Assembly: GCA_016703605.1 (NCBI GenBank)
Contig: JADJBU010000026.1
Coordinates: 248,001 to 312,000 of the forward strand
DNA from: Candidatus Villigracilis adiacens
GTDB taxonomy: Bacteria; Chloroflexota; Anaerolineae; Anaerolineales; Villigracilaceae
Length of the DNA: 64,000 nucleotides
Direction: 5' to 3'
The notes under the pieces were generated by a model. The model saw only the letters and a list, made by a program, of their open reading frames with translations. It did no database searches and was not told the origin of the DNA. Position 1 is the stretch's first letter, and each line of letters opens with the position of its first letter. Of the stretch, positions 1-9,113 are shown one piece after another. The position numbers and the translations under genes are program-made.

Positions 1-938
1 GAGACCAGCATGATGTTCATGATGCCGATGCCGCCCACGAGCAATGAAATGCCCGCGATGCCGCCGAGGAAGATGGTCAACACGCCGGTGATCTGGCTGA
101 AGATGCTGAGGAAGTCCTGCTGGGTGAAGACGGTGAAGTCGTCCAAGCCGACCGGGGTGCGGTGGCGCTGGCGGATGATCGAAGATATTTCCTCGACCGC
201 CGACGGGACGGCTTCGGCTGTGGTTGCCTGCACGAAGATCACATCCACCTGGTCGCGCGAACTGCGTTTGATGAGGCGGGCTTGCGCCGTGGTGAATGGA
301 ATGTAGGCGGCATTATCCTCGCTGCCAAACGCGCCGCCGCCGCGCGCCACCAGTACGCCGATGATGCGGAAGGGCTGGCCTTCGATGCGGATGGTTTCGC
401 CAACAACGCCGTCGGCATGACCGAAAAGGGTAATGGCGGTTTCAGGTCCGAGCACCACCACAGACATGCGCCCGAGGATGTGTTCCTGGTTGATGAATTC
501 GCCTTCTGTCAATTCAAGGTTGCGCACCTGGTAGTATTCCGGCGTGACACCGCTGATGGAGGTGCTCGCCTTCTCGCTGGAGAAACTCAACAAGCCGTTG
601 CCCTGAATTGCGGGCGCGATCATTTCGACGGATGGCGCTGCAAATTGGTCGAGCAGGGCGTTGGCGTCGCCAAGCGTGAGCGGACGTTCATTGTTACCGC
701 TGCGCCCGCCGGAGCCGGGAGGTCCCTCCTGGTTTGGGGAGCCGCTGAAAACAAATAACAAGTTCGTGCCGATGCTCGAGATCGAACCGGTGATGGAGGC
801 CTGCGCCCCATTGCCCACCGCCAGCATGGCAATCACTGCCGCCACGCCGATGACGATTCCCAGCACGGTGAGACCCGAGCGCATCTTATTTCCGTTCAGG
901 CTTTCGAGCGCTTCAAGAATTGCCTGGGTAAAACTCAT
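1..938 (-). CDS. MacB/FtsX-type ABC transporter permease (partial)
   Basis: Permease subunit of a MacB-like export complex; the C-terminal part lies beyond the left edge. The 312 visible codons start at an ATG whose last bases overlap the stop of the ATPase gene (ATGA). The first membrane segment lies at about residues 20-42, followed by the extracytoplasmic MacB_PCD-type domain with a Gly/Asn-rich stretch around residues 60-75. A second hydrophobic segment (GGIAGISLLVGGIGIMNI) lies close to the edge and is typical of FtsX permeases. It is the last visible gene of an adaptor-ATPase-permease operon. The substrate cannot be told from sequence; macrolides, peptides or lipoproteins are all possible for this family. 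The family call is firm. Confidence 0.88.
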   Translation of the reverse strand, partial: MSFTQAILEALESLNGNKMRSGLTVLGIVIGVAAVIAMLAVGNGAQASITGSISSIGTNLLFVFSGSPNQEGPPGSGGRSGNNERPLTLGDANALLDQFAAPSVEMIAPAIQGNGLLSFSSEKASTSISGVTPEYYQVRNLELTEGEFINQEHILGRMSVVVLGPETAITLFGHADGVVGETIRIEGQPFRIIGVLVARGGGAFGSEDNAAYIPFTTAQARLIKRSSRDQVDVIFVQATTAEAVPSAVEEISSIIRQRHRTPVGLDDFTVFTQQDFLSIFSQITGVLTIFLGGIAGISLLVGGIGIMNIMLV

Positions 939-1633
939 TCCGCCGCTCCCTTTCCTTCTTCGATGGTATCCAGTTCGCCGTCCTTCAAGCGGATGATGCG
1001 CTGGGTCTGATCGGCGATCTTCGGGTCGTGCGTGACGATGACCAGCGTTGTGCCGAGTTCCTTGTTCAGCGAAAGGAGCAGATTCATGATCTCCTTGCCG
1101 ACCTTCGAGTCGAGGTTGCCGGTCGGTTCGTCTGCCATGATGATGGCAGGGTTGTTGACCAATGCCCGCGCCACCGCCACGCGTTGCTGCTGCCCGCCGG
1201 AGAGTTCGTAGGGGCGGTGGGTCATGCGGTCTGTCAAGCCCACGGCTTCAAGGGCTTTCTGGGCGCGTTCGCGGCGTCCCTGGGTCAGACCGGCATAACG
1301 CAAAGGCAATTCCACATTTCCCAGCGCAGTCAGGCGGGAGAGCAAATTGAAACTTTGAAATACGAAACCGATCTTGCGGTTGCGCACGCTTGCCAGCTGG
1401 TCGTCGTTCATCTGCGCGACGGATTCGCCGTCGAGGATGTATTCGCCGGAGGTGGGACGGTCGAGGCAGCCGATGGTGTTCATCATCGTGGATTTGCCCG
1501 AGCCGCTGGGTCCCATGATGGAAACGATCTCGCCGCGGTTCACGCTGAATGAGACTCCGCGCAATGCCTGCACTTCGAACTCGCCCATGATGTAGGTCTT
1601 TTTCAGGTCTCGCGCTTCGATGACCCAATCCAT
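935..1633 (-). CDS. MacB/LolD-type ABC transporter ATP-binding protein
   Basis: 232-residue ATPase that would power the neighbouring permease. Walker A GPSGSGKS lies at residues 41-48, with the signature LSGGQQQR and Walker B ending MADEPTGNLD, the pattern of the MacB/LolD/FtsE group. The frame stays open to 1711, but the extra 26 residues are an Ala/Pro/Ser-rich tail. The ATG at 1633 has GAAGAGG a few bases upstream and begins with the usual family N-terminus, so it was chosen. The stop overlaps the permease ATG. Operon: adaptor, this ATPase, permease. Confidence 0.92.
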   Translation of the reverse strand: MDWVIEARDLKKTYIMGEFEVQALRGVSFSVNRGEIVSIMGPSGSGKSTMMNTIGCLDRPTSGEYILDGESVAQMNDDQLASVRNRKIGFVFQSFNLLSRLTALGNVELPLRYAGLTQGRRERAQKALEAVGLTDRMTHRPYELSGGQQQRVAVARALVNNPAIIMADEPTGNLDSKVGKEIMNLLLSLNKELGTTLVIVTHDPKIADQTQRIIRLKDGELDTIEEGKGAAE

Positions 1634-1737
1634 GTCAGCCTCTTCCCACTTTGCTCCCTGCGCCGTCCCCGGCGCAGAAGTCGCCGCCGCCGAGGACGGC
1701 GGCTTGAGCAAATTGTGATTCGATTACCAGGTCCATG

Positions 1738-3015
1738 CTAATCTCCGCCAAAGGGGCCGCCGTTGAAGGACGGCGGGTTGAGCACGATCATGTCGCCCTC
1801 TTTCAAATCGCCGTCAATCAGCACGCTCATCGTGTCGGAGGAGGCGCCGAGGGTGATCTTCACCGGCTGCGGCACGCCGTCTTTGAGGATGTACACCACC
1901 CGGTCGCCTTCCACCAAACGGACAGCGCGGTTCGGGACCAGGAGTGTGTCTTTTACTTCTTCAACGATGACGCTCACCGCCGCGGTCATCCCCGGCTTGA
2001 CCTGCTCATCCGCGTCGGTCAATTCCACGGTGACGGTGAAACTCACCACGCCGCCCACGGTATCGCCCGCCTGCCCGACCGCCACGACCTCGCCGTGGTA
2101 TTCCTGATTCAGAACGGCGTCGAAAGCGAGGGTCGCATTCTGCCCGACAGCCACAGTGTTGATATCCACCTCCGAGACCTGCACATCCACAAGCAGGTGT
2201 GAAAGGTCGTCCACGCGGAAACCGACCGTCCCCGGCGCAACCTGGTCGCCAACGACTGGGTTCGCCTGTGTGACGGCGCCATCGAAGGGCGCGATCAACT
2301 TCGCCAGGTTCAATGTCGCTTCAGCGGCGGCAACACGGGCGCGCGCCGCTTTCACCGCTTCAGATTCTTCGCCCTTGAGCAGGCGTTCGAGCTCGCGTTT
2401 TGCATCTTCGAGTTTTGCTTCGGCAAGGGCAAGGTCCTGGTCGGCTTTGGCGATGGTCTCTTCGCTGGCAAAGCCCCTGTATTCCTTGCTTTGTAAGTTG
2501 CCGAACTGGTCGTACCAGACTTCCTTGATATCGATCTTGCCGTTCAGTTCCATGCGCCAGTTGTAGGCTTTTTCGTAGGCGTCTTCCGCCCTGTCCACGG
2601 CTTTTTGCGCTTCGATCAAGGCGGTATCCGATTCAAGCAGGTCTTCCAATGCCTGCTGCGAGTTGATCAGGTCGGCTTCGGCAAGAATAATGGACTGGCT
2701 GAGCGAGGCTTTGTCCAGTTCGGCAAGCACATCCCCGCCCGTCACGTCATCGCCGATGGCCGCGTTCACCGCTCCGACATTTCCGTTCGACTGCCAGGTC
2801 AACACAGCCGTCCGGTTTGCGCGGACGCTGCCCGTCGCGCCGACAGACGCGGCGAGGTCGCCCCGCTCCAAAGCCACGGTTTCAAACAAGGGCTGTTCCG
2901 GCTGGCGCGTCATCGAAACGCCGACGACCAGCAGAACAATCGCTACAACGCCGATGACGATCCACGTCCGGCGCGAGATTTTCGAAAAAACTGACGCATT
3001 CTGGAAATCCTCCAA
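1738..3015 (-). CDS. MacA/HlyD-type periplasmic adaptor (efflux RND/ABC)
   Basis: 425-residue membrane-fusion protein. One N-terminal membrane anchor at about residues 18-36 is followed by the biotinyl-lipoyl-like half motif. A helical hairpin (about 120-235, rich in Ala/Glu/Lys) leads back to the barrel (PFDGAVTQANPVVGDQV) and the membrane-proximal domain. The only plausible in-frame start is a TTG at 3015; the frame is closed shortly upstream. An ATG just inside the gene is in another frame. First gene of the efflux operon, divergent from the GltD-like gene. No outer-membrane TolC partner is nearby, which fits a monoderm or atypical envelope (inference). Confidence 0.85.
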   Translation of the reverse strand: MEDFQNASVFSKISRRTWIVIGVVAIVLLVVGVSMTRQPEQPLFETVALERGDLAASVGATGSVRANRTAVLTWQSNGNVGAVNAAIGDDVTGGDVLAELDKASLSQSIILAEADLINSQQALEDLLESDTALIEAQKAVDRAEDAYEKAYNWRMELNGKIDIKEVWYDQFGNLQSKEYRGFASEETIAKADQDLALAEAKLEDAKRELERLLKGEESEAVKAARARVAAAEATLNLAKLIAPFDGAVTQANPVVGDQVAPGTVGFRVDDLSHLLVDVQVSEVDINTVAVGQNATLAFDAVLNQEYHGEVVAVGQAGDTVGGVVSFTVTVELTDADEQVKPGMTAAVSVIVEEVKDTLLVPNRAVRLVEGDRVVYILKDGVPQPVKITLGASSDTMSVLIDGDLKEGDMIVLNPPSFNGGPFGGD

Positions 3016-3290
3016 AGGAACAAGTTCAGGTCCGCGGGGCGAACCATGATGGGTATATCACACTATATACGAAATGATGTGGATAAAATGTGCAGGTTGC
3101 CGAAGTTCGATTTTAATTCATGTATCCCAATAATAATTGGGCGGCGGGGTCGTATTAAGAAATATCTAATAAATTCGTGACGATTGTCCCGGTGTTTTGT
3201 GACATTTAAGCCTTTGTCTATCCAGTTTCATTCGTTATCATGCGTGCAGACCGCGTTTATTCGTTTACACTCAATTTTGGAGAGTTTTCC
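3016..3290. other. Divergent intergenic region
   Basis: AT-rich spacer between the efflux operon (left) and the GltD-like gene (right), so promoters for both directions should lie here. It contains one perfect DnaA-box sequence, TGTGGATAA, at 3078-3086. A single box without neighbours does not make an origin. No inverted-repeat operator was obvious. Confidence 0.5.
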
Positions 3291-4730
3291 ATGCAGGCAG
3301 TCCCAAGTGAATTTCTGGCAATTGACCGCAAAGAACGGGCAAATCGCCCTTTTTTTGATTTAGATCTGCGTCCCGCGGAAGAGCGGGTCTGCGATTTCAG
3401 CGATGTGGTGATCGAATTCGACCCGGAACGCGCGATGGTCGAAGCGGCGCGTTGCATCCACTGCCCCGACCCGGCTCCCTGCATGGTTGCCTGTCCCACC
3501 GCGAACGATATTCCCTCCGCCATGTGGCTGATCGAGCAGGGAAAGTTTGTGGAAGCGGCGGGCATATATCACAAGACCAGTTCCCTGCCCGAGGTATGCG
3601 GGCGGGTATGCCCGCATGAGGCGTTGTGCCAGGGGTCGTGCGTTTTGAACAAGCATCAAACGCCGGTGTTGTGCGGCGAACTCGAAGCCTTCACCGTGGA
3701 TTACGAACGCCGGACACAGGGGTATGTCATTCCGTTGACCATTCCCAGCGGGAAAAAGGTTGCGGTAATAGGAGCAGGACCGGCGGGGTTGGGATGCGCC
3801 GACATCCTCCTGCAAAAGGGGCACGAAGTCACAGTCTTTGAATCCAAACCGCAGCCGGGCGGGCTGCTTGTGTATGGCATCCCGAACTTCAAACTTTCGA
3901 AGGATGTCTGGCAGGAGAAGTGGGAGGAGTTTGAACGCGCCGGCGTGAAGTTTGTCGGCAATACGTATATCGGCAGGGATAAGACCATCGACCAGTTGTT
4001 CGAAGAGGGTTTCGATGCGGTCTTTATCGGCGTCGGTTCGGAAGTGGACGCGAAAATGGAAGAAGCCCCCGGCACCGACCTCCCGGGAGTTTACGAGGCG
4101 ACCGATTTCCTCATCCGCGGGAACATCCCGGTGGACCAGCTTCCTGAAACAATGCGGAAACCGTTGGAGATCGGCAGGCGCGTGGTGGTGATCGGCGGCG
4201 GCGACACCGCATCCGATTGCCTGCGCACGGCGCTAAGACTCGGCGCAGAAGAAGTGACCTGCCTGTACCGCCGTACTGAAAAGGAAATGCCCGGCGGAAA
4301 GAAAGACCGCAAGATGGCGCGGGATGAAGGGGCAAAATACCGCTACCTGACCCAGCCGGTAAAGTTCATCGCCGGACCCGACGGTAAACTCGCCGCTGTG
4401 GAATGTATCGAGATGAAACTCGGCGAACCCGATAAAAAGGGACGCCGCAAGCCCGTACCAGTGGAAGGCTCGAACTTCAGCGTTGCAGCGGATACGGCTG
4501 TGCTGGCGCTCGGCTTCTGGCCCGACCCGATCATCGGCAAGACCACGCCAGACCTGGAAATCCATGACTGGGGGCTGATCGCGGTACAGGATAAAGCCAA
4601 AGGCAATACCAGCCGCGAGGGGGTCTTCTCCGGCGGCGACTGCGTGACCGGACCCGACCTGGTTGTTACCGCCATGGTGGCAGGCAGGAAAGCCGGACAC
4701 GCCATTGATGAGTATTTGAAGAAAAAGTAG
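3291..4730 (+). CDS. GltD-like NAD(P)H-dependent FAD/Fe-S oxidoreductase
   Basis: 479 residues. The N-terminal domain has two cysteine clusters for [4Fe-4S] centres (CIHCPDPAPCMVACP and CGRVCPHEALCQGSC). An FAD-binding Rossmann motif (GAGPAGLGC) and a second, NAD(P)H-binding one (GGGDTASDC) follow. This is the architecture of the glutamate synthase small subunit and its relatives NfnB, SudA and the N-terminal part of dihydropyrimidine dehydrogenase. No glutamate synthase large subunit is next to it, so the partner is unknown. The frame extends upstream to 3240, but the ATG at 3291 has GGAGAG six bases before it. It probably passes electrons between NADPH and a ferredoxin or synthase partner. 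Confidence 0.85.
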   Translation: MQAVPSEFLAIDRKERANRPFFDLDLRPAEERVCDFSDVVIEFDPERAMVEAARCIHCPDPAPCMVACPTANDIPSAMWLIEQGKFVEAAGIYHKTSSLPEVCGRVCPHEALCQGSCVLNKHQTPVLCGELEAFTVDYERRTQGYVIPLTIPSGKKVAVIGAGPAGLGCADILLQKGHEVTVFESKPQPGGLLVYGIPNFKLSKDVWQEKWEEFERAGVKFVGNTYIGRDKTIDQLFEEGFDAVFIGVGSEVDAKMEEAPGTDLPGVYEATDFLIRGNIPVDQLPETMRKPLEIGRRVVVIGGGDTASDCLRTALRLGAEEVTCLYRRTEKEMPGGKKDRKMARDEGAKYRYLTQPVKFIAGPDGKLAAVECIEMKLGEPDKKGRRKPVPVEGSNFSVAADTAVLALGFWPDPIIGKTTPDLEIHDWGLIAVQDKAKGNTSREGVFSGGDCVTGPDLVVTAMVAGRKAGHAIDEYLKKK

Positions 4731-5091
4731 CGCCGGCTTTCGTCGGCATTACGCCTGTTGAGGGCAGGTCGTTCGAACGGCAGGGACAATATCCCTGCCG
4801 TTCGCTTTGGCGATTCCCCATGACGCGCAGGAAGGCGCTTAAAGTTTGTAAGGACGCAGTCCAATTAACAACGTGTGCAAGCAAAGGTTGTCAGTTTGGA
4901 CTGCAAAATCTCCCGATTTTGCTCGAAAGTCGGGAGATGCCGCCACGGCGTCACTCTGCGCCGCTTTCGACTCCGTGCCTGAGACATGTTTTGCCTGCAC
5001 ACTAACAACTTTTAGCGCGCCCGCGCGCAACGTCAGGTTATAATTCCATAATTGATTCAAAATTGCCAACTCATTGAAGTAAAATAACCCA
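4731..5091. other. Intergenic region carrying a MITE copy
   Basis: No gene is supported here. The gap holds a MITE-A copy (4873-5002) and its target duplications. TATAAT occurs about 50 bases before the TPR gene without a convincing -35 box. Small ORFs inside the MITE recur at the other copies and read as repeat sequence, not protein. Confidence 0.6.
4873..5002 (+). mobile_element. MITE-A copy 1 (130 bp, terminal inverted repeats)
   Basis: Begins GTGTGCAAGCAAA and ends TTTTGCCTGCACAC, so the ends are inverted repeats. It is flanked by a 7-bp direct repeat TAACAAC (4866-4872 and 5003-5009). An internal stem ATCTCCCGA/TCGGGAGAT lies at about 4907-4938. Nearly identical copies lie at 8771-8898 (inverted) and 36846-36973. 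There is no coding capacity, so it must be mobilised by a transposase encoded elsewhere. Confidence 0.85.
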
Positions 5092-7407
5092 ATGTCCGGA
5101 CGAGACGACGTTTTCCAAAAAGCCATGAACGAGGGACACTCCGCCGCATGGGACCAGGAATGGTCAAAGGCAGCAGCGGCATACAGGCACGCCCTCGAAG
5201 AATTCCCAGACCATCCCAAGGCGTTGAACAGCCTCGGGGCGGCGCTGCATCAGTTAAACCAGGTGGATGAAGCGCTGCAGATCTACCTGCGCGTGGTAAA
5301 GGTTTCACCCGACGACCCCATGCCGATGGAAAAGGTGGCGCAGCTTTCAGAGCGCGTCGGCGACCTGAAAACCGCCATGGACGCCGCCGTCCGCGCGGGC
5401 GATCTCTTCCTCAAACAACGCGACGCGGAAAAAGCCCTGCAAAACTGGGTGCATGTCACCAGCATCAACCCCGAACACGCCATCGCCCACTCGCGCCTTG
5501 CCCAGGTGCATGAGGCGCTCGGTCACGCCCAGCAAGCCGCCATGGAATATCTCGCCATCGCCAGCATTTTGCAGCGCGCGGGCAACGCCGAAAAAACGCA
5601 GGAGATGGTCAACAAAGCCCAATCGCTCATCCCCAACAGCGTCGAGGTCAAACAAGCCCAAACCCTGCTAAAAACCGGGCAGCTTCTCCCCAAACCGATC
5701 CGCGCCAAAGGCGGGACGGGACCCATCCGCATGGCGCAGGTCAAACAATTGGAGACCCAGCCGCGGATGAAAACCGCCTCCGGCATGGACCCGATAGCGG
5801 AAGCCCGCCAAAAGGCTTTGACCCAGCTGGCAGAGTTGCTCTTCGATTTCTCCGACGAAAGCAGCCCCGCCGCCCAGGACCGCAAAGGCATCTCAGCCAT
5901 CATGCGCGGAACCGGCTCCATCTCCGCCCAGTCCGAACAGGTGAAGGTGGTCCTGCACCTCGGTCAAGCCATTGACGCGCAATCGAAAGGCAACGACACC
6001 CTCGCCGCCGAGGAAATGGAAGCCGCCCTCAACGCCGGTTTCACCAGTTCCTCGCTGTATTTCAACCTTGGCTACCTGCGCTACAAGGTGGAACGGTACG
6101 AAAGCGCCCAGCGCGTTCTGCAAAACTCCGTCAAACATGAAGACTATGGGCTTGCCTCGCGCCTGCTGCTCGGCGACATCATCTCCAGAAAAGGCGCATT
6201 CCGCGACGCAGCAACCGAATACCTCGAAGCCCTGAAATTCGCCGACACCCTGACCGCCCCGCCGGAGCACGCCGACGACATCCGCCAGCAATACGAACCG
6301 TTGATCGAATCCTACCAAAACCAGACCGAGGAAACCGCGCTTCGCAAAGTTTGCGACAATATCAAAGGACTGCTGCTGCGGGCCGACTGGCGCGACCAAC
6401 TGCACAAGGTCCGCGAACAAATGCCCAGGCAGGAAGGCGGCATCCCCGCTCCGCTGGCAGAAATGATCCTGCAAGTGCAATCCAGTTCGGTGCTGGATTC
6501 AATGAACCGCATCAACCAGCTGGCGCGTATGGGCAGCCTGCGCTCCGCCATGGACGAAGCCTACGACGCCCTCCAGCAGGCCCCCACCTACCTGCCGCTG
6601 CACATCATCATGGGCGACCTGCTCGTGCAGGAGGCGCACATCCCCGAGGCGATCAACAAGTTCACCGTGGTGGCGCATTCCTACAGCGTGCGCGGCGAGG
6701 TCATGCAAGCCACGAAATTATTGCGCCGCATCATCCAGATATCGCCAATGGATTTCGGCGCGCGCAACCGGCTGATCGACCAACTCGTGGCGCGCGGACA
6801 GGTGGACGACGCCATCCAGGAATACCTCGAACTTGCCGCCATCCATTACCGGCTCGCCGAACTGGACATGGCGCGCAAGACCTATACCAACGCCCTGAGG
6901 CTCGTCCAGCAGGGAAGCGCCAGCCGCGATTGGAACAGCCACATCCTTCAGCGCATGGCGGATATCGACATGCAGCGGCTGGATTGGAAGCAAGCCCTGC
7001 GCGTCTTCGAGCAGATCCGCACCATTGCGCCCGACGACGACGCCGCCCGCAGGCAGTTGATCGAATTGAACATGCGCATGGGGCAGGCAGACCGCGCCAT
7101 GAGCGAACTGGAAGCCTACATCACCCACCTCGAGACCCAGGGCAAAAAAGAACCCGCCCTGACCTTCCTCGAAGACCTCATCCATGAACATGAAGACCAA
7201 CCCCTGTTGAAACGCGCCCATGCAGCATTGTTACACCGCATGGGACGCACCTCCGAAGCGGTCCCAATTTTGGATAAACTGGGCGATGCCCTGCTCGAAA
7301 AGGGCGACAAACAGGGCGCCATGGACGTCATCAACCAGATCGTGTTAATGAACCCGCCCAACGCCGCGGACTATCGCGCGCTATTAAGCCAAATGAGAAG
7401 CGGATAG
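5092..7407 (+). CDS. Tetratricopeptide-repeat protein
   Basis: 771 residues, almost wholly TPR-like helical repeats. Blocks with the A-x-x-x-Y/A-x-x-A-L pattern are clear at about residues 15-215, 280-400 and 470-745. A lower-complexity, basic linker sits around 200-260. No signal peptide or membrane segment, so probably a cytoplasmic scaffold or regulator of protein assembly. It stands alone between a GltD-like and a heme A synthase gene, and context does not suggest a partner. The start is the first ATG after the MITE. Confidence 0.85.
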   Translation: MSGRDDVFQKAMNEGHSAAWDQEWSKAAAAYRHALEEFPDHPKALNSLGAALHQLNQVDEALQIYLRVVKVSPDDPMPMEKVAQLSERVGDLKTAMDAAVRAGDLFLKQRDAEKALQNWVHVTSINPEHAIAHSRLAQVHEALGHAQQAAMEYLAIASILQRAGNAEKTQEMVNKAQSLIPNSVEVKQAQTLLKTGQLLPKPIRAKGGTGPIRMAQVKQLETQPRMKTASGMDPIAEARQKALTQLAELLFDFSDESSPAAQDRKGISAIMRGTGSISAQSEQVKVVLHLGQAIDAQSKGNDTLAAEEMEAALNAGFTSSSLYFNLGYLRYKVERYESAQRVLQNSVKHEDYGLASRLLLGDIISRKGAFRDAATEYLEALKFADTLTAPPEHADDIRQQYEPLIESYQNQTEETALRKVCDNIKGLLLRADWRDQLHKVREQMPRQEGGIPAPLAEMILQVQSSSVLDSMNRINQLARMGSLRSAMDEAYDALQQAPTYLPLHIIMGDLLVQEAHIPEAINKFTVVAHSYSVRGEVMQATKLLRRIIQISPMDFGARNRLIDQLVARGQVDDAIQEYLELAAIHYRLAELDMARKTYTNALRLVQQGSASRDWNSHILQRMADIDMQRLDWKQALRVFEQIRTIAPDDDAARRQLIELNMRMGQADRAMSELEAYITHLETQGKKEPALTFLEDLIHEHEDQPLLKRAHAALLHRMGRTSEAVPILDKLGDALLEKGDKQGAMDVINQIVLMNPPNAADYRALLSQMRSG

Positions 7408-7456
7408 GGGAGAAATTCGTAATACGCAATGCCTAAAACGATTGACGGTTTAATCA

Positions 7457-7493
7457 CCCGCAGGGTCATAAACGGCTCTGCGGGATTTATTTT
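7457..7493 (+). terminator. Possible intrinsic terminator after the TPR gene
   Basis: A 7-bp stem CCCGCAG/CTGCGGG (7457-7463 and 7478-7484) with a 14-nt loop, followed by ATTTATTTT. The stem is strong but the T tract is interrupted. Confidence 0.45.
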
Positions 7494-7552
7494 GTGACAT
7501 CCTGACCAAACCTATGTGACAATTGTTCCAGCGGGCGGTCTGGGGGCGGATG

Positions 7553-7558
7553 TATAAT
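7553..7558 (+). promoter_or_regulatory. Candidate -10 box for the heme A synthase gene
   Basis: TATAAT preceded by TG, 27 bases upstream of the start codon. No good -35 hexamer is at normal spacing, so this is a weak call. Confidence 0.3.
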
Positions 7559-7585
7559 CTTGCAATCTTATAACGGAGTAACCAG

Positions 7586-8620
7586 ATGCCAAAAACCCAA
7601 AATCCCGCCGTGATGAAGTGGCTGTACGTCTTTGCCTTTGTCGTGGCATTGCTCGTCGTCTTCGGCGGATTCGTCCGCCTGACCCGTTCGGGGCTTTCCA
7701 TCGTCGAGTGGAATCCCATCAGCGGGGTGGTGCCGCCCATCGGTCAGCAGGCCTGGGAGGAGGAATTCGCCAAATACCAGCAGACGCCGGAGTATCTTCA
7801 CATCAACTCGGGCATGACGCTCGAAGGATATAAATTCATCTTTTACATGGAATGGATTCACCGCATCATTGCCCGCCTTGCCGGTTTGTTCTACGCCATT
7901 CCGGTCTTTACCTTCCTATTCAAGAAAACCATCCCATTTAAGGAATTCGGCGTTTATTTTGTGATGGGAATGCTCTTCATCGGGCAGGCGTTCATGGGCT
8001 GGTTCATGGTCGCCAGCGGGCTGGTGGACCGCCCCGCGGTAAGCCACTTCCGCCTGACAATTCATCTTCTCTTTGCGCTTGCCCTTTTCAGCCTCGCCCT
8101 ATGGACGACCTTTGGTCACAAGTACGGTTTTCACGACGCTTCCAAAAAGGCGAAGTGGTCGTACGCTTCGAAGTTCGCCCTGTTCGCCACCGTCATCCTG
8201 CTGATTCAGATATCCTATGGCGGCATGACGGCGGGTCTTAAAGCGGGGCACGTTTCAGATACCTGGCCCCTTATGTTCGGCAAGTGGATTCCGCCCAACC
8301 TTTTCAATTCGTGGGTGAATCTCTTCGAAACGCCGCAGACCATTGTCTTTGTCCACCGCTGGTTTGCGTGGCTGGGGCTGCTGCTTGTGCCGTATGCCTA
8401 TTACTTCGTGAGGAAGCAGAACTATCCCGTCGATATCCAAAAGGGACTTTTATGGCTCACGGCAATCGTCGCGCTCCAGATCACGCTCGGCGTGCTGACG
8501 ATCCTCTCGTATGTGAACATTGCGCTTGCGCTCATCCATCAAGCCAATGCGATTCTTTTGCTGGGTATCGCGGTTTACTTCATCCACCGCTTTAGGGCGT
8601 TGGATGAGGCGAAAGTTTAA
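7586..8620 (+). CDS. ctaA: COX15/CtaA-family heme A synthase
   Basis: 344 residues with about eight membrane helices. It converts heme O to heme A for aa3-type cytochrome oxidase. The N-terminal signature RLTRSGLSIVEWNPISG is typical of COX15-type enzymes. Conserved histidines sit at helix ends (EWIHRI, HFRLTIHL, VHRWFAW, LIHQANA), as expected for heme ligands. GGAG lies nine bases before the ATG. No heme O synthase or cytochrome oxidase subunit lies in the window. It implies an aerobic or microaerobic respiratory capacity. Confidence 0.92.
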   Translation: MPKTQNPAVMKWLYVFAFVVALLVVFGGFVRLTRSGLSIVEWNPISGVVPPIGQQAWEEEFAKYQQTPEYLHINSGMTLEGYKFIFYMEWIHRIIARLAGLFYAIPVFTFLFKKTIPFKEFGVYFVMGMLFIGQAFMGWFMVASGLVDRPAVSHFRLTIHLLFALALFSLALWTTFGHKYGFHDASKKAKWSYASKFALFATVILLIQISYGGMTAGLKAGHVSDTWPLMFGKWIPPNLFNSWVNLFETPQTIVFVHRWFAWLGLLLVPYAYYFVRKQNYPVDIQKGLLWLTAIVALQITLGVLTILSYVNIALALIHQANAILLLGIAVYFIHRFRALDEAKV

Positions 8621-8623
8621 TTA

Positions 8624-8910
8624 AGTCACCTTACGCAGTGTCACGCGTGCCTGCACCGTGCAGCAGGCACGCGTGAGCAAAGCGAAGAATCTCTACGATT
8701 GTCCCAGAGACCCTTCGTGGCGCCCTGTGCCACTCAGGGTGACAATCTGAAGGGAGAACTGCGTAAGGTGGTGTGCAAGCAAAACATGTCAGGCACGGAG
8801 TCGAAAGCGGCGCAGAGTGACGCCGTGGCGGCATCTCCCGACTTTCGAGCAAAATCAGGAGATTTTGCAGTCCAAACTGACAACCTTTGCCTGCACACGT
8901 AAGGTGAGTT
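8624..8910 (+). repeat. Repeat family B copy 1, interrupted by MITE-A
   Basis: The left end AGTCACCTTACGCAGT (8624-8639) mirrors the right end ACTGCGTAAGGTG...AGTT (8758-8770 and 8907-8910). The interior carries a GCGAAGAATCTCTACGA-type segment and another GGGTGACAATCTGAAGGG segment shared with 42785-42870. A MITE-A copy is inserted in the right arm and duplicates GTAAGGTG. Related copies are at 37062-37148 and 42613-42880. Confidence 0.75.
8771..8898 (-). mobile_element. MITE-A copy 2, nested in repeat B
   Basis: 128 bp, inverted relative to copy 1, with the same GTGTGCA...TGCACAC ends. It is flanked by a perfect 8-bp direct repeat GTAAGGTG (8763-8770 and 8899-8906). The duplicated sequence belongs to the terminal repeat of element B, so MITE-A inserted after B. 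Confidence 0.9.
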
Positions 8911-8921
8911 ATTTACAAATC

Positions 8922-9113
8922 CTAAGGTCTTTTTTTCGTCCATTCAGCCAGACCTGCCATGCCGAGGGCAAGCCCAAGCGTGGAGGAGCCGGATGAGATG
9001 AAGATCAATGGGAAGGTCGGCTCGAGCAATTTAATGACCATCAGGAAGGGCAGGATCACGCCCGAGAATAACAGGACCAGACCCAAAACAAGAAAGAGGC
9101 GCGTGTTCTTCAT
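8922..9113 (-). CDS. Small two-helix membrane protein
   Basis: 63 residues with two hydrophobic segments (about 5-28 and 34-54), a Gly/Ser turn between them and a basic C-terminus (TKKRP). Its ATG overlaps the stop of the upstream ABC ATPase (ATGA), so it is very likely translated by coupling and is a real gene. No family recognised. It is the last gene of the ABC-importer operon and could be an accessory membrane subunit (inference). Confidence 0.65.
   Translation of the reverse strand: MKNTRLFLVLGLVLLFSGVILPFLMVIKLLEPTFPLIFISSGSSTLGLALGMAGLAEWTKKRP

Noticed and set aside
10..758. Plus-strand open frames over the left-edge permease
   Set aside because: They lie opposite the FtsX-type permease, show no family features and have shadow-type composition; the minus-strand reading gives a coherent MacB protein.
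3078..3086. Perfect DnaA box as a sign of an origin
   Set aside because: Only one box, in a short divergent promoter region far from dnaA and rpmH; not enough for oriC.
4820..5005. Small plus-strand ORF over MITE-A copy 1
   Set aside because: Similar ORF fragments recur at the other copies because the sequence is repeated; it has no family features and no ribosome site.
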